Both the position numbers and the translations under genes were made by a program. 64,000 nt of DNA from assembly GCA_028818775.1 (NCBI GenBank), contig JAPPNE010000058.1:1-64000 (forward strand), read 5' to 3'. How positions within the stretch are numbered: the stretch's first letter is position 1; the number at the start of each line of letters is the position of its first letter. This DNA comes from Deltaproteobacteria bacterium. GTDB taxonomy: Bacteria > Desulfobacterota > Binatia > UBA9968 > JAJDTQ01. The notes below the pieces were generated by a model. It was not told where the DNA came from. It searched no databases and saw nothing but the letters and a program-made list of their open reading frames with translations. This document shows, piece by piece, positions 29,633-37,622 of this stretch.

Positions 29633-31066
29633 CTACAACCCCAGCTCCTCCGCCACGGCCTCTCCCACCGCCGTGCCCTTGAAGAAGTCGGGGTTGTTGC
29701 GCGTGTGCAGGCGCGCGGCGTTGGTGAAGGTGAACTCGCGGAAGTCCTGCTCGGTCACGTGGCCCTTCTCCACCATCTCGTGGGCCTCGGGAATGACTTC
29801 CTTGAAGTCGGGCACGTCGAAGTGCGTGAAGTCCGAGCTGAAGACCGGCTGGAGGCGCACGCCCATGCGCGGGTCGAACGCCCACATGGTGGCGCGGTCG
29901 TCGGCCTCGCAGCCGAAGAAGAAGTTCGTGGCGAACACCGCTTCGACGTCCTCCTCGGACTGGATCCCCGCGGCCTCGAAATCGTCCACTACGTGCTCGG
30001 GCCTGGATAGCTCTTCGACGCTGCAGTTGGGCCGGAAGGCGTCGAGGTTGTTCATGAGGGCGTCGGCGTTGGCTTTGAGCCGCTCGTCACCATAGCGCTC
30101 GATGAACCCCTTCAACTCCTCGACGTCGGTGTCGGCGGGGTACTGCAACCCGGCGCGGCGGCGCTTCTCCCAGTGCTCGATGAGATCGAAGCACATCTGG
30201 CAGGCCCAGCTTATGCCGCCTTCCATGAACCCGAAATTGAGGCTCGGGTAGCGGTTCACCAAGCCGCCGAGGAAGACGCCGCGGGCGAAGGCGTGGTTCG
30301 ACTCGGCGAAGTGGCCCACGTGGTTGAAGGTGAAGTTGCTGATGGAGGCGCGGTCGTGCCAGCGGCCGCTGCCCGAGTGCTGGGTCACGGCCACGCCCAG
30401 CTCGACACAGCGGCGCCACACGGGCTCGTAGTCGTAGGGGCTGTCCAGGGCGATGTTGTCGCAGTACCAGGCGGCCTTGCGCGGATCGATGCCCTCGGCA
30501 GCCCCCGGGATCTTCCGCTCCTGGTTGCCTCGCATCATGATGGCCCGGTAGCCGCGCTGCACCACCGCGTACTCCAGCTCTTCCAGGGCTTCGTCCGGGT
30601 TGTGCGCCGGGATGATGGCCACCGGACAGAAGCGCTCGGGGTACGGCCCGAACATGTCGGCCGTCATCATGTTGTAGGCGCGCACCCCGGCCCGGTGCAG
30701 GTCGTCGTCCTGAATGCCGTTCACGCTCAGTCCGAAGCTCGGATAGATCATCGCGAAGTCGATGCCGAGTTCGGGAAGCCGCTCGTTCAGCAGACCCGGC
30801 AGGAGGCCCGTGGCCTTGTCGAGGGTATCCGCGGTGACGCCCCACCAGATGGTGCGGCGCATGCGGTGGTGCTGGCGCTCCTGCGGAGTCGCCCGGTACC
30901 AGGACTGGTTCCGGCGCCAGAGGTCCTTGATCTGGTCGACGGCTCCGGGGCCGCCGGCTTCGCTCAGGTATTCCAGGAAGACCGGGATCGGCTCGATCCA
31001 ATGTCCGTCGCCGTCGATCACCGGGTGCTTCAGGCCGTCGTGAATCCTTTGCGCTTCGCTTGCCAT
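29633..31066 (-). CDS. Long amidohydrolase-2 family metal hydrolase
   Basis: This 477-residue protein is the longest of the three amidohydrolase-2 genes. The N-terminal motif is PVIDGDGHWIEPIPVFLEYL; later motifs are AVTQHSGSGRWHD, NFGFMEGGISWACQMCFDLIEHW and FSSDFTHFDVPDF. An extra region of about 100 residues (330-430) separates the barrel from the end motifs. The ATG has AGGAG upstream. Confidence 0.87.
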   Translation of the reverse strand: MASEAQRIHDGLKHPVIDGDGHWIEPIPVFLEYLSEAGGPGAVDQIKDLWRRNQSWYRATPQERQHHRMRRTIWWGVTADTLDKATGLLPGLLNERLPELGIDFAMIYPSFGLSVNGIQDDDLHRAGVRAYNMMTADMFGPYPERFCPVAIIPAHNPDEALEELEYAVVQRGYRAIMMRGNQERKIPGAAEGIDPRKAAWYCDNIALDSPYDYEPVWRRCVELGVAVTQHSGSGRWHDRASISNFTFNHVGHFAESNHAFARGVFLGGLVNRYPSLNFGFMEGGISWACQMCFDLIEHWEKRRRAGLQYPADTDVEELKGFIERYGDERLKANADALMNNLDAFRPNCSVEELSRPEHVVDDFEAAGIQSEEDVEAVFATNFFFGCEADDRATMWAFDPRMGVRLQPVFSSDFTHFDVPDFKEVIPEAHEMVEKGHVTEQDFREFTFTNAARLHTRNNPDFFKGTAVGEAVAEELGL

Positions 31067-31142
31067 GGTCGGGCTCCTGTCGTTGTGGAAGGTCGAACGA
31101 TCACGCGACAACCTACCACACTACCCGGCCGCGTGCACCGTT

Positions 31143-32408
31143 TCAGCGCCTGGACCTTCTCCGGGACTTGGTCGCGGCCTTCCGTTGAGAGGCGTGCAGC
31201 TCTTCGTTCACGGCTCCCTGGACCAGCTCGGCCTGCCAACGCAACAGGCCCGAACACGCCATGGTTTCGTCCTCGGACCGCGGGCGGGTTCGGGCGATGT
31301 TTTCGAGGGCGGCCTTGGGCGCCAAGGTCCATGGAGCGATCCCCAACCCGGTGGCGATCCGGGCGCACTCGGTGCGCAACGCGTCGAACTCCCTGTCGTT
31401 GAAATTCGGAACGTCGGGGCGCGCGGCGCGCCGGGGCTCCGGCCACTCGCTCTCCGCCATGGTCGCGGCCCGATGGAGCGCATGCCCGAGCGCCCTCCGG
31501 CGCGAGCCGACGATGTCGCGCGGCAATTTCGGACCTTGGTCCAGCGCCACGCCCGGATGCGCGTCGGCCCATTCCACCAGCTCCAGTATCCGCTGATTCT
31601 GGAGCACCTTGAAGGACGGCCGGTTGACGCGCCGGGCCAACGTGTCGCGCCAATGCCAGATCTCCCGCAGATAGGCCAGTTGGCGACGCGACAGGCGCCC
31701 CGCGCCCTTGATGCGCCAGATGTCCTCCGGATCGCGGGCACGGTCCTGTCCTGCGGCCTCCACCATCGCGCGGCAGCTCTCCCGATGCCATGCCACCCGC
31801 TCCCAGTGGAGCAGCTCCCCGTGCAGGCGCTCGGCAAGGGCTTCCAGATAGCGCGTGTCGTTGACCGCGTAGCGCAACTGCGTTTCGCTGAGGGGCCGGC
31901 GAGACCAGTCCGATTTCTGCGAATCCTTGACGAGCGCGATGTCCAGGAGTTGCTCGACAAGGGAGGCCAGCCCGATCTGTTCGATACCGAGCAGTTGCGC
32001 CGCGATCATCGTGTCGAAGACCTCCCCGCGGGGCCTGAAGCCCTTCCAGGCGCGCAGAAGCCGCAGGTCGTAGTCGGCGCCGTGCAGGATCAGCCGCTTG
32101 TCCGACAGGACCTCGACGAAACCGGCCAGGTCCAAATCCGACAAGGGATCGACGACGAAGTGCGCGTCCCCGACGGTTAGCTGAATCAGGCAGACCTTTT
32201 CCGCGTAGTTGTGCAGGCTGTCCGCCTCGGTATCCAGCGCCACCGACCGCGTCGCGCGGAGGCGCTGCATCAACTGCTCCAACGCTCCGGGCTCACGGAC
32301 GTAGACGTAGTCCGCGGACTCTCCCTTGCGCGCACCTCTTGCTTCGGCAACATCGATTTTGTCATCAAACTTCTCAGGCACGGGTCTGTTCTTCCCCCTC
32401 CGCTCCAC
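31143..32408 (-). CDS. rnd: Ribonuclease D
   Basis: This 421-residue protein matches RNase D, a 3'-5' exonuclease that trims tRNA and other RNA. The DEDD residues are visible in ALDTEADSL (about 56-64), ILHGADYDLRLL and LRYAVNDTRYLEAL, and an HRDC-like region follows (residues about 240-310). The C-terminus is a basic tail (RKAATKSRRRSRR). The start is GTG at 32408; another GTG 9 codons later is possible. It is divergent from the M19 peptidase across a 40-bp AT-rich gap that must hold promoter elements for at least one. Confidence 0.92.
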   Translation of the reverse strand: MERRGKNRPVPEKFDDKIDVAEARGARKGESADYVYVREPGALEQLMQRLRATRSVALDTEADSLHNYAEKVCLIQLTVGDAHFVVDPLSDLDLAGFVEVLSDKRLILHGADYDLRLLRAWKGFRPRGEVFDTMIAAQLLGIEQIGLASLVEQLLDIALVKDSQKSDWSRRPLSETQLRYAVNDTRYLEALAERLHGELLHWERVAWHRESCRAMVEAAGQDRARDPEDIWRIKGAGRLSRRQLAYLREIWHWRDTLARRVNRPSFKVLQNQRILELVEWADAHPGVALDQGPKLPRDIVGSRRRALGHALHRAATMAESEWPEPRRAARPDVPNFNDREFDALRTECARIATGLGIAPWTLAPKAALENIARTRPRSEDETMACSGLLRWQAELVQGAVNEELHASQRKAATKSRRRSRR

Positions 32409-32448
32409 TCAACTTTATCATTAATTCAACAATTGAGCATCGCAATTT

Positions 32449-33807
32449 ATGAAATTTTGTGCAGTGTCGGTTCAGTTTTTGTTCACTATGGTTTCACGGT
32501 CCGTCGAACGGACGAACGAGCACCGCGGCGGGGTTCGCCCGAGCGAGACCGACATTGCGCGCGGACGGCTGTACAGATACGCTGATGCCATTGAACGGCT
32601 TGGTTCCCGACCCGTGAAGTCCCTGTCCGCACACACCGACGCCGACCTGCTGGACCGCGCCCGCGCCATCCATGCGCGTATCCTGACCTTGGACACGCAC
32701 GTCGACATTCCGCCCGATTTCGGCACCGAGACCTATGACCCCAGGGAGGCGAAGAGAGGACGGGGGCAGATCGACCTGGTGGGGATGGAGCAAGGCGGGT
32801 TGGACGCGGTGTTCTTCATCGTCTACGTGGGGCAAGGGGAACGCAACGCGGCGGACTATGCCAGGGCCATGGCGGACGCCTTCGCCAAGTTCGCGGCCAT
32901 CCGCCGGATGACCGACGTGCAGTATCCCGAGGCCATCGCCCTGGCGCGCTCGGCTGCGGACGTGCGCCGCATTCACGGCCAAGGGAGGCTTGCGGCGCTC
33001 ATCGGCATCGAGAACGGCCATGCCCTCGGGCGCGACCTGCGCCTCCTCGACACCTACCACGGCTTCGGCGCGCGCTACCTGGGCCTGCTGCACAACGGCC
33101 ACAACGACCTCGGCGACTCGGCCGTGCCCTACCCGCGTTTCAAGGACGCACCCGCCGAGCACGGCGGCCTGACGGACTTCGGCCGCGCCTCGGTCGCGCG
33201 CGCCAACGACCTGGGCATCATGGTGGATGTCTCCCACGCGGCCATGACCACGGCGCTGGACGCCATCCGCGCCTCCCGCGCGCCCGTGATCGCGTCCCAC
33301 TCCAGTGTCAAGGGCGTCTACGACCATCCGCGGAACCTGTCCGACGAGGCGCTGGCGGCCATCCGCGACAACGGCGGCGTCGCCCAGATGGTGGCCTTCG
33401 ATGCGTATCTGCGGCCCGTGTCCGGCGAGCGGCAGTCGGCGCTCCGTGGCCTCAGGACCGCGATGGGCATCAAGGGCTTCGCCGACTTCCAACGGTTGAG
33501 CGACGAGAAGCGCGACGAATGGCACACCCGCCGGCAGGAGATCGACCTCAAGTGGCCCAAGGCGTCCGTTAGAGATTTCGCCGACCACATCGACTACGCG
33601 GTCAACCTGGCGGGCATCGACCACGTCGGCATCGCGTCGGACTTCAACGGCGGCGGCGGCATCGCCGGCTGGGACAACGCACGCGACACCCTCAACGTCA
33701 CCGTCGAACTGGTGCGCCGGGGTTACGGCGAGGATCAAATCGCCCTGCTGTGGGGCGGCAACCTGTTGCGGGTGATGGAGGCGGTGGAGGCGTTTTCAAT
33801 ACGTTGA
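32449..33807 (+). CDS. Membrane dipeptidase (peptidase M19)
   Basis: This protein of up to 452 residues is an M19 renal-dipeptidase homologue. Metal and active-site motifs are DTHVD (about 82-86), GIENGHALG, HNGHNDLGDS, VDVSHAAM, ASHSSVKGVYDHPRN and GIASDFNGGGG. Family members hydrolyse dipeptides, some with D-residues. The first ATG at 32449 gives a weak N-terminus with no signal peptide; the conserved part begins near residue 65, so the start could be downstream (for example ATG at 32488). Confidence 0.9.
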   Translation: MKFCAVSVQFLFTMVSRSVERTNEHRGGVRPSETDIARGRLYRYADAIERLGSRPVKSLSAHTDADLLDRARAIHARILTLDTHVDIPPDFGTETYDPREAKRGRGQIDLVGMEQGGLDAVFFIVYVGQGERNAADYARAMADAFAKFAAIRRMTDVQYPEAIALARSAADVRRIHGQGRLAALIGIENGHALGRDLRLLDTYHGFGARYLGLLHNGHNDLGDSAVPYPRFKDAPAEHGGLTDFGRASVARANDLGIMVDVSHAAMTTALDAIRASRAPVIASHSSVKGVYDHPRNLSDEALAAIRDNGGVAQMVAFDAYLRPVSGERQSALRGLRTAMGIKGFADFQRLSDEKRDEWHTRRQEIDLKWPKASVRDFADHIDYAVNLAGIDHVGIASDFNGGGGIAGWDNARDTLNVTVELVRRGYGEDQIALLWGGNLLRVMEAVEAFSIR

Positions 33808-33835
33808 GGGCCACCGCGCTGCCGCATCATCCGAA

Positions 33836-34252
33836 TCACGCTTTGGCCACACGGCTCAGGGCTTCACGGGCAGTCACGACAGGAATACCTTCCACCACTC
33901 CAAGCGCGAGCAAGTGTTTCTTGTCGCCAGTGACGAGCAGGTCGGCCTTTCCGTCGATTGCGGTAGCCAGAATAGGGTTGTCGTCGGGATCGGCGGACAA
34001 GTCCACTACAGGAAGTTCGCGCTGGACAACGGCCCTTGCGCCGATGTTCTCGACGATCGCGGCAGCTTCGTCGGCGTCGACGAACCGACGAAGACGAGGC
34101 CGGGCAAGAACTTGGGCCATCTCGCTCAATTGCGCAAGCGAGGTGACGAGTTCGATCTCGCCACGCAGCCACGCCTGGTACAGCAAATCGGGCGGAGTGC
34201 CCTTGGTGATGAGGGCGCTGATGAGGATGTTGGTGTCAAGAACGATCCGCAC
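33836..34252 (-). CDS. PIN-domain toxin
   Basis: This 138-residue protein is a PIN-domain RNase. Its acidic residues appear in IVLDTNILISAL, in the Glu of AQLSEMAQVL and in DPDDNPILATAI. The GTG at 34252 matches the usual PIN opening; an upstream ATG would add 8 residues. It overlaps the antitoxin gene by 17 bp, the normal layout of a type II pair in which the antitoxin comes first. Confidence 0.88.
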   Translation of the reverse strand: MRIVLDTNILISALITKGTPPDLLYQAWLRGEIELVTSLAQLSEMAQVLARPRLRRFVDADEAAAIVENIGARAVVQRELPVVDLSADPDDNPILATAIDGKADLLVTGDKKHLLALGVVEGIPVVTAREALSRVAKA

Positions 34253-34472
34253 GTCTAGCCGCCACCTCGTCATCAATCAGGTTAAGAATCGCTCGCTGGT
34301 CACACGCAGCATTGCGGTCCTTGACCTGATCGACGGTAAGGTCCAGAACGCGACGGCGCACAGCTTCGTCGACGAACCGGGACAGATCGCCCTTCTTGCC
34401 GCCGTTGCGCGCGAGAAAGGTGCGGACCACCCTGTCCGTCTCTTCAGGAATGGAGAGGTTCCAACGAGTCAT
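34236..34472 (-). CDS. Ribbon-helix-helix antitoxin of the PIN toxin
   Basis: This 78-residue protein starts MTRWNLSIPEETDRVVRTFLA, a ribbon-helix-helix-type opening, followed by KKGDLSRFVDEAVRRRVLDL and an acidic C-terminus that probably binds the toxin. It is the first gene of the pair. A perfect inverted repeat at 34495-34516, 22 bp upstream of the ATG, is a likely autoregulatory operator. Confidence 0.85.
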   Translation of the reverse strand: MTRWNLSIPEETDRVVRTFLARNGGKKGDLSRFVDEAVRRRVLDLTVDQVKDRNAACDQRAILNLIDDEVAARRADRS

Positions 34473-34494
34473 ACTTCAATTCCCCAGTTAGACA

Positions 34495-34516
34495 TATAAA
34501 CATCTACGCGTTTATA
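34495..34516 (-). promoter_or_regulatory. Operator of the PIN/antitoxin pair
   Basis: TATAAAC (34495-34501) and GTTTATA (34510-34516) are a perfect 7-bp inverted repeat with an 8-bp centre, extended by an outer AC/GT pair after one mismatch. The AT-rich arms also resemble -10 elements. The site fits a ribbon-helix-helix autorepressor. Confidence 0.65.
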
Positions 34517-34581
34517 CGTCCACCGTATCCCGAGTCAGCCCGTCCGGTCAACGTCACCTCAGGGAGGCCATTCCCGAAGTC

Positions 34582-34609
34582 TTGACTTATATGTTTCTAC
34601 ATGTATTTT
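34582..34609 (+). promoter_or_regulatory. Promoter of the Xre/RES pair
   Basis: TTGACT (34582-34587), 16 bp, then TATTTT (34604-34609) give a plausible sigma-70 promoter in a strongly AT-rich stretch. The spacer carries TACATGTA, a palindrome that could be an Xre operator. The likely start codon is at 34676. Confidence 0.55.
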
Positions 34610-34675
34610 GATTGAAACAATAAAGTCAAAGACGTGACGGCTATAAGCCGATCCAGACACCGAATGGAGTCCCGC

Positions 34676-35035
34676 ATGGACCAGGTACAAGTGAAGGCGG
34701 TCAAACCAGTGGTGCAGTTCATCGAACGGCTGCAACAGACCGGTGGGTTGAAGGGAACCGACATCGCGAATTTCACCGGCGTTTCCAAAGCGACCGTGTC
34801 CCGCTGGACGACCGGTCGGAAGTCGCCGCATCCGAACACACAACTCATCATCTCCGATTTGTCCTATGTGGTGCTGCGGCTCAGCGAGTACTACAGCCGG
34901 GAAGAGGTACGTGTCTGGCTCTACGCGCGCCATCCGCAGTTGGACGGGGAGCGGGCCATCGACCTTGTACGTGGCGAGCGGACCGAGGAAGTGATCGCGA
35001 TCCTCGATCGCCTCGACGCGGATGCGTACATCTAA
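34676..35035 (+). CDS. Xre/MbcA-type antitoxin
   Basis: This 119-residue protein has a helix-turn-helix (GTDIANFTGVSKATVSRWTTGRKSPHP, about 27-53) and a C-terminal segment (EVRVWLYARHPQLDGERAIDLVRGERTEEV) typical of the DUF2384/MbcA antitoxins that partner RES toxins. The ATG at 34676 has GGAG 8 nt upstream; an upstream in-frame ATG at 34664 is possible. The RES gene starts 5 bp after its stop. Confidence 0.88.
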   Translation: MDQVQVKAVKPVVQFIERLQQTGGLKGTDIANFTGVSKATVSRWTTGRKSPHPNTQLIISDLSYVVLRLSEYYSREEVRVWLYARHPQLDGERAIDLVRGERTEEVIAILDRLDADAYI

Positions 35036-35040
35036 GCGCG

Positions 35041-35610
35041 GTGCAAGGGAACATCTCTCAAACCCGTCGTCGCATACGCGATCAGCAGTTGCTCGATACG
35101 CTGGAATCCGTCGAGCTGGCTCCCTATTCGGAAACGGTGTGGCGGTCGGTCCGAGAGGGCCACGATCCGCTTGCCTGCTGGCGGTCCGGCGGCCGCTGGG
35201 ACGACGGGACGCTCGACGTGCTTTATACCTCGGAAACGCGCGAGGCCGCCGTCGCCGAGCGACGGTTTCATCTCTATCAGGGCCAACCCATTCCGCCTTC
35301 CAGGGTCCGATATGAACTATACGAACTCACCGTATCTCTTGAAGCGGTCATGCGCTTCCCCGATCTTGAAGCACTGTCTTCCATCGGGTTCGATACGGCG
35401 CGCTACGGCCAATTGAGCTATCTTGAGCGGGAAAAGGAGTATCCCCGTTCTCAGGAGGTGGCCGAGACTTGTGCGTTCCTGGGCGCTGACGGACTGTTGG
35501 TCCCGAGCGCTCGCGTCCCGGCGTCGAGCAATTTGATCGTCTTCTGCGAACAGGAGACGCAGATCGTGAAGGAAATCGTCCGGAACCACGGGGTGGTCGA
35601 TTTCAGTTGA
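35041..35610 (+). CDS. RES-domain toxin
   Basis: This 189-residue protein is a RES toxin. The conserved Arg lies in VWRSVRE, the Glu in SETREAAVAE and the Ser in ASSNLIVF; RWDDGTLDVLYTSE is the typical family segment. RES toxins deplete NAD. The start is GTG at 35041, 5 bp after the Xre antitoxin stop. Together they form an Xre-RES type II system. Confidence 0.9.
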   Translation: MQGNISQTRRRIRDQQLLDTLESVELAPYSETVWRSVREGHDPLACWRSGGRWDDGTLDVLYTSETREAAVAERRFHLYQGQPIPPSRVRYELYELTVSLEAVMRFPDLEALSSIGFDTARYGQLSYLEREKEYPRSQEVAETCAFLGADGLLVPSARVPASSNLIVFCEQETQIVKEIVRNHGVVDFS

Positions 35611-35682
35611 ACTGTGGTCGCCCCCCGATCGGCGGGCGTTCATAGAAGGGGAGCCGCTGGCAGACCAGCGGGACAAGGCCGT

Positions 35683-36288
35683 CTATCCGTCCGAACCGCG
35701 CCTGCGCAACTCGAACGGCGGCTCTTCCCCCGCCAGCAGCCGCCGGATGTTCTCCCGGTGGCGCACCACCACCAGGAATCCGATGACGAGGCTCATCCAG
35801 AACGTTTCCACCGGATAGGACAGCGCCCAGGCAGCGACCGGACCTGCCGCGGCCGCGGCCATGGAAGCCGGGGAGACCCGCCGGCTGGCCAGGACCGCCA
35901 GGGCGAACGCCCCAAGCAGGGCCAGGAGGCCCAGGGGCATGACTCCCAGGTAGACGCCGGCGGCGGTGGCCACGCCCTTGCCTCCCTTGAATCCCAGGAA
36001 CACCGGGTAGAGATGGCCCGCGAACGCGGCCAGACCGGCGGATGCGGCCGCGGCCGGGCCGAGGTCCAGCAGGTGTGCCGCCAGCACGGGGAGGAAACCC
36101 TTGGCGACATCGGCCAGCAGCGTGACGAGGCCCTTCTTCCAACCCAGGGTCCGGGCCACGTTGGTGGCGCCGATGTTGCCGCTCCCGGCGCTGCGCACGT
36201 CCACGCCCGAGGAGGATCCCACCAGAAAGCCCGCGGGGATCGATCCCAGGAGATAGGACAGTATTGTCAGGATGATCGCAGCCGCCAT
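35683..36288 (-). CDS. plsY: Acyl-phosphate:glycerol-3-phosphate acyltransferase
   Basis: This 201-residue integral membrane protein makes lysophosphatidate from acyl-phosphate and glycerol-3-phosphate. The PlsY motifs GSIPAGFLVG (about 15-24), RSAGSGNIGATNVAR (about 32-46) and GFKGGKGVATAAGV (about 98-111) are all present. Five membrane helices are evident. The ATG at 36288 starts at the first helix; no strong ribosome site is seen. Confidence 0.95.
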   Translation of the reverse strand: MAAAIILTILSYLLGSIPAGFLVGSSSGVDVRSAGSGNIGATNVARTLGWKKGLVTLLADVAKGFLPVLAAHLLDLGPAAAASAGLAAFAGHLYPVFLGFKGGKGVATAAGVYLGVMPLGLLALLGAFALAVLASRRVSPASMAAAAAGPVAAWALSYPVETFWMSLVIGFLVVVRHRENIRRLLAGEEPPFELRRRGSDG

Positions 36289-36307
36289 GGCATCGGATCG
36301 GGTCGGA

Positions 36308-36341
36308 CAAAAAAAGGGAGGAAGCCCCAAGGCCTCCTCCC
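36308..36341 (-). terminator. Rho-independent terminator of the bicupin gene
   Basis: On the minus strand AGGGAGGAGGCC pairs with GGCTTCCTCCCT (11 of 12 positions) around a short loop, directly followed by seven T residues (36308-36314). It lies 21 bp after the bicupin stop codon. Confidence 0.92.
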
Positions 36342-36361
36342 TCCGTCAAAAGGCCTCTATC

Positions 36362-37459
36362 CTACGCGGCGGGCTTGACGTAGACGTTGGGATCCATGCG
36401 CGACTCGGCTCCCAGCCTGGTCATGTCCGACTCGAACATCTCGCGGATGTACGCCGGCTGGTCGTAGTACTCGATCTGGTTGCCGCCGGACTTCACGTCC
36501 TTGTCGACCTTGGAGATGTCTCCGTAGCCCTCGCCCATGCTGTGCTTGATGCCGCCGAAACGCAAGGGCAGATAGCGCGCGCCGGTGGGGCCGAGGTTGA
36601 AGTGCTGGTGGAACATCATCTCCGGCGGCACGAACACGCTGCCGTCCTGCCAGTCGTAGCGCTTGGGCTCCTCGCCTTCCCACCAGAACAACGAGAAACC
36701 CTGCCCCTTGATGATGATGACGTTGAAGCCCGGCCCGTGGCGGTGGGCCTTCTTGTAGGTCCCCACGGGGAACTCGGAGATGTGCGCCGCCATGGTGCCG
36801 TCGCACATTTCGAGAAAGACGTTCTTGCCGCCCGCGCCCCGCTCCTTCCACTCCTGGAGGTTGAAAGTGCGGGTGTCGGCGATGAAGTTGGTCTCCCAGA
36901 TCCGGCCGGGATGCTGCGTGCCCTGGCTGGAGAAAAAGTCCGGCCGCCCGTCGAAGCGGTCCCGGAAGTCGTAGGGCGTGTTGAAGATAAAGTCGTCGTT
37001 GTGGAACAGGCTGAAGACGATGGGCATGTTGTTGACCGAGAACAGCCGCGCCGGCTTGTCGCCCTGGCCGTTGAAGTGCTGGTGATGCACGTTCAACGGG
37101 ACCGAAATGAGGCTCCCTTCCTGCCACTCGAAGGTCTGCTTGGCGCCGTTGTCGTTCCAGATGGTGGTGGCGCCGCGGCCCTGCACCACCAGGATCAGCT
37201 CCTCGTAGAGGTGGCGCATGGGGTTCAGGCTCTTGCCCGGCGCGATCTCGACGATGTAGGCGCCGGTGGCGTCGCCCGCTCCCTCCATGTTGAAGAGCGT
37301 CCCGTCACCGCCCATGCGGTCCCACCACTTGAGCGGCACCTCCTTCAGGTCCTTGATGAAGAACGTGTCGACAACGTCCACTCCCTCGCCCTTCTGCCAC
37401 TTGTAGAAGAAGGGGATGTTGTCCATCGTGGTTTCGATCTCTTCAGCGGGCTTGGCCAT
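36362..37459 (-). CDS. Bicupin-domain protein
   Basis: This 365-residue protein has two cupin domains (about 60-160 and 220-320). The first carries MRHLYEELILVVQGRG and VHHQHFN; the second carries KKAHRHGPGFNVIIIKGQG and MMFHQHFNLG, with the His and Glu residues expected to bind a metal such as Fe or Mn. Bicupins include dioxygenases and decarboxylases; the reaction is not evident. The ATG has GGAGGAG upstream. A strong terminator follows, so it is a single-gene unit. Confidence 0.85.
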   Translation of the reverse strand: MAKPAEEIETTMDNIPFFYKWQKGEGVDVVDTFFIKDLKEVPLKWWDRMGGDGTLFNMEGAGDATGAYIVEIAPGKSLNPMRHLYEELILVVQGRGATTIWNDNGAKQTFEWQEGSLISVPLNVHHQHFNGQGDKPARLFSVNNMPIVFSLFHNDDFIFNTPYDFRDRFDGRPDFFSSQGTQHPGRIWETNFIADTRTFNLQEWKERGAGGKNVFLEMCDGTMAAHISEFPVGTYKKAHRHGPGFNVIIIKGQGFSLFWWEGEEPKRYDWQDGSVFVPPEMMFHQHFNLGPTGARYLPLRFGGIKHSMGEGYGDISKVDKDVKSGGNQIEYYDQPAYIREMFESDMTRLGAESRMDPNVYVKPAA

Positions 37460-37565
37460 GGGCTCCTCCGAATCTCAAGAAAATTCAAGGGGTAACTCTT
37501 ACATGAGGTGTGTCGAAAAAACAACAACCGTCACGCCGCCAACCCGCTACGGGCCGCGGATCCTC

Positions 37566-37605
37566 TTGACATGCAACAAATACTAATTCATTTATGAATT
37601 AGTAT
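37566..37605 (+). promoter_or_regulatory. Promoter and palindromic operator of the Fic gene
   Basis: A consensus -35, TTGACA, lies at 37566-37571. Overlapping the -10 area is a perfect inverted repeat: ATACTAATTCAT (37580-37591), two T, and ATGAATTAGTAT (37594-37605). A protein bound here would block transcription of the fic gene starting at 37623. A related palindrome occurs just after the gene. Confidence 0.75.
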
Positions 37606-37622
37606 TTGCTTGAAATCAGACG

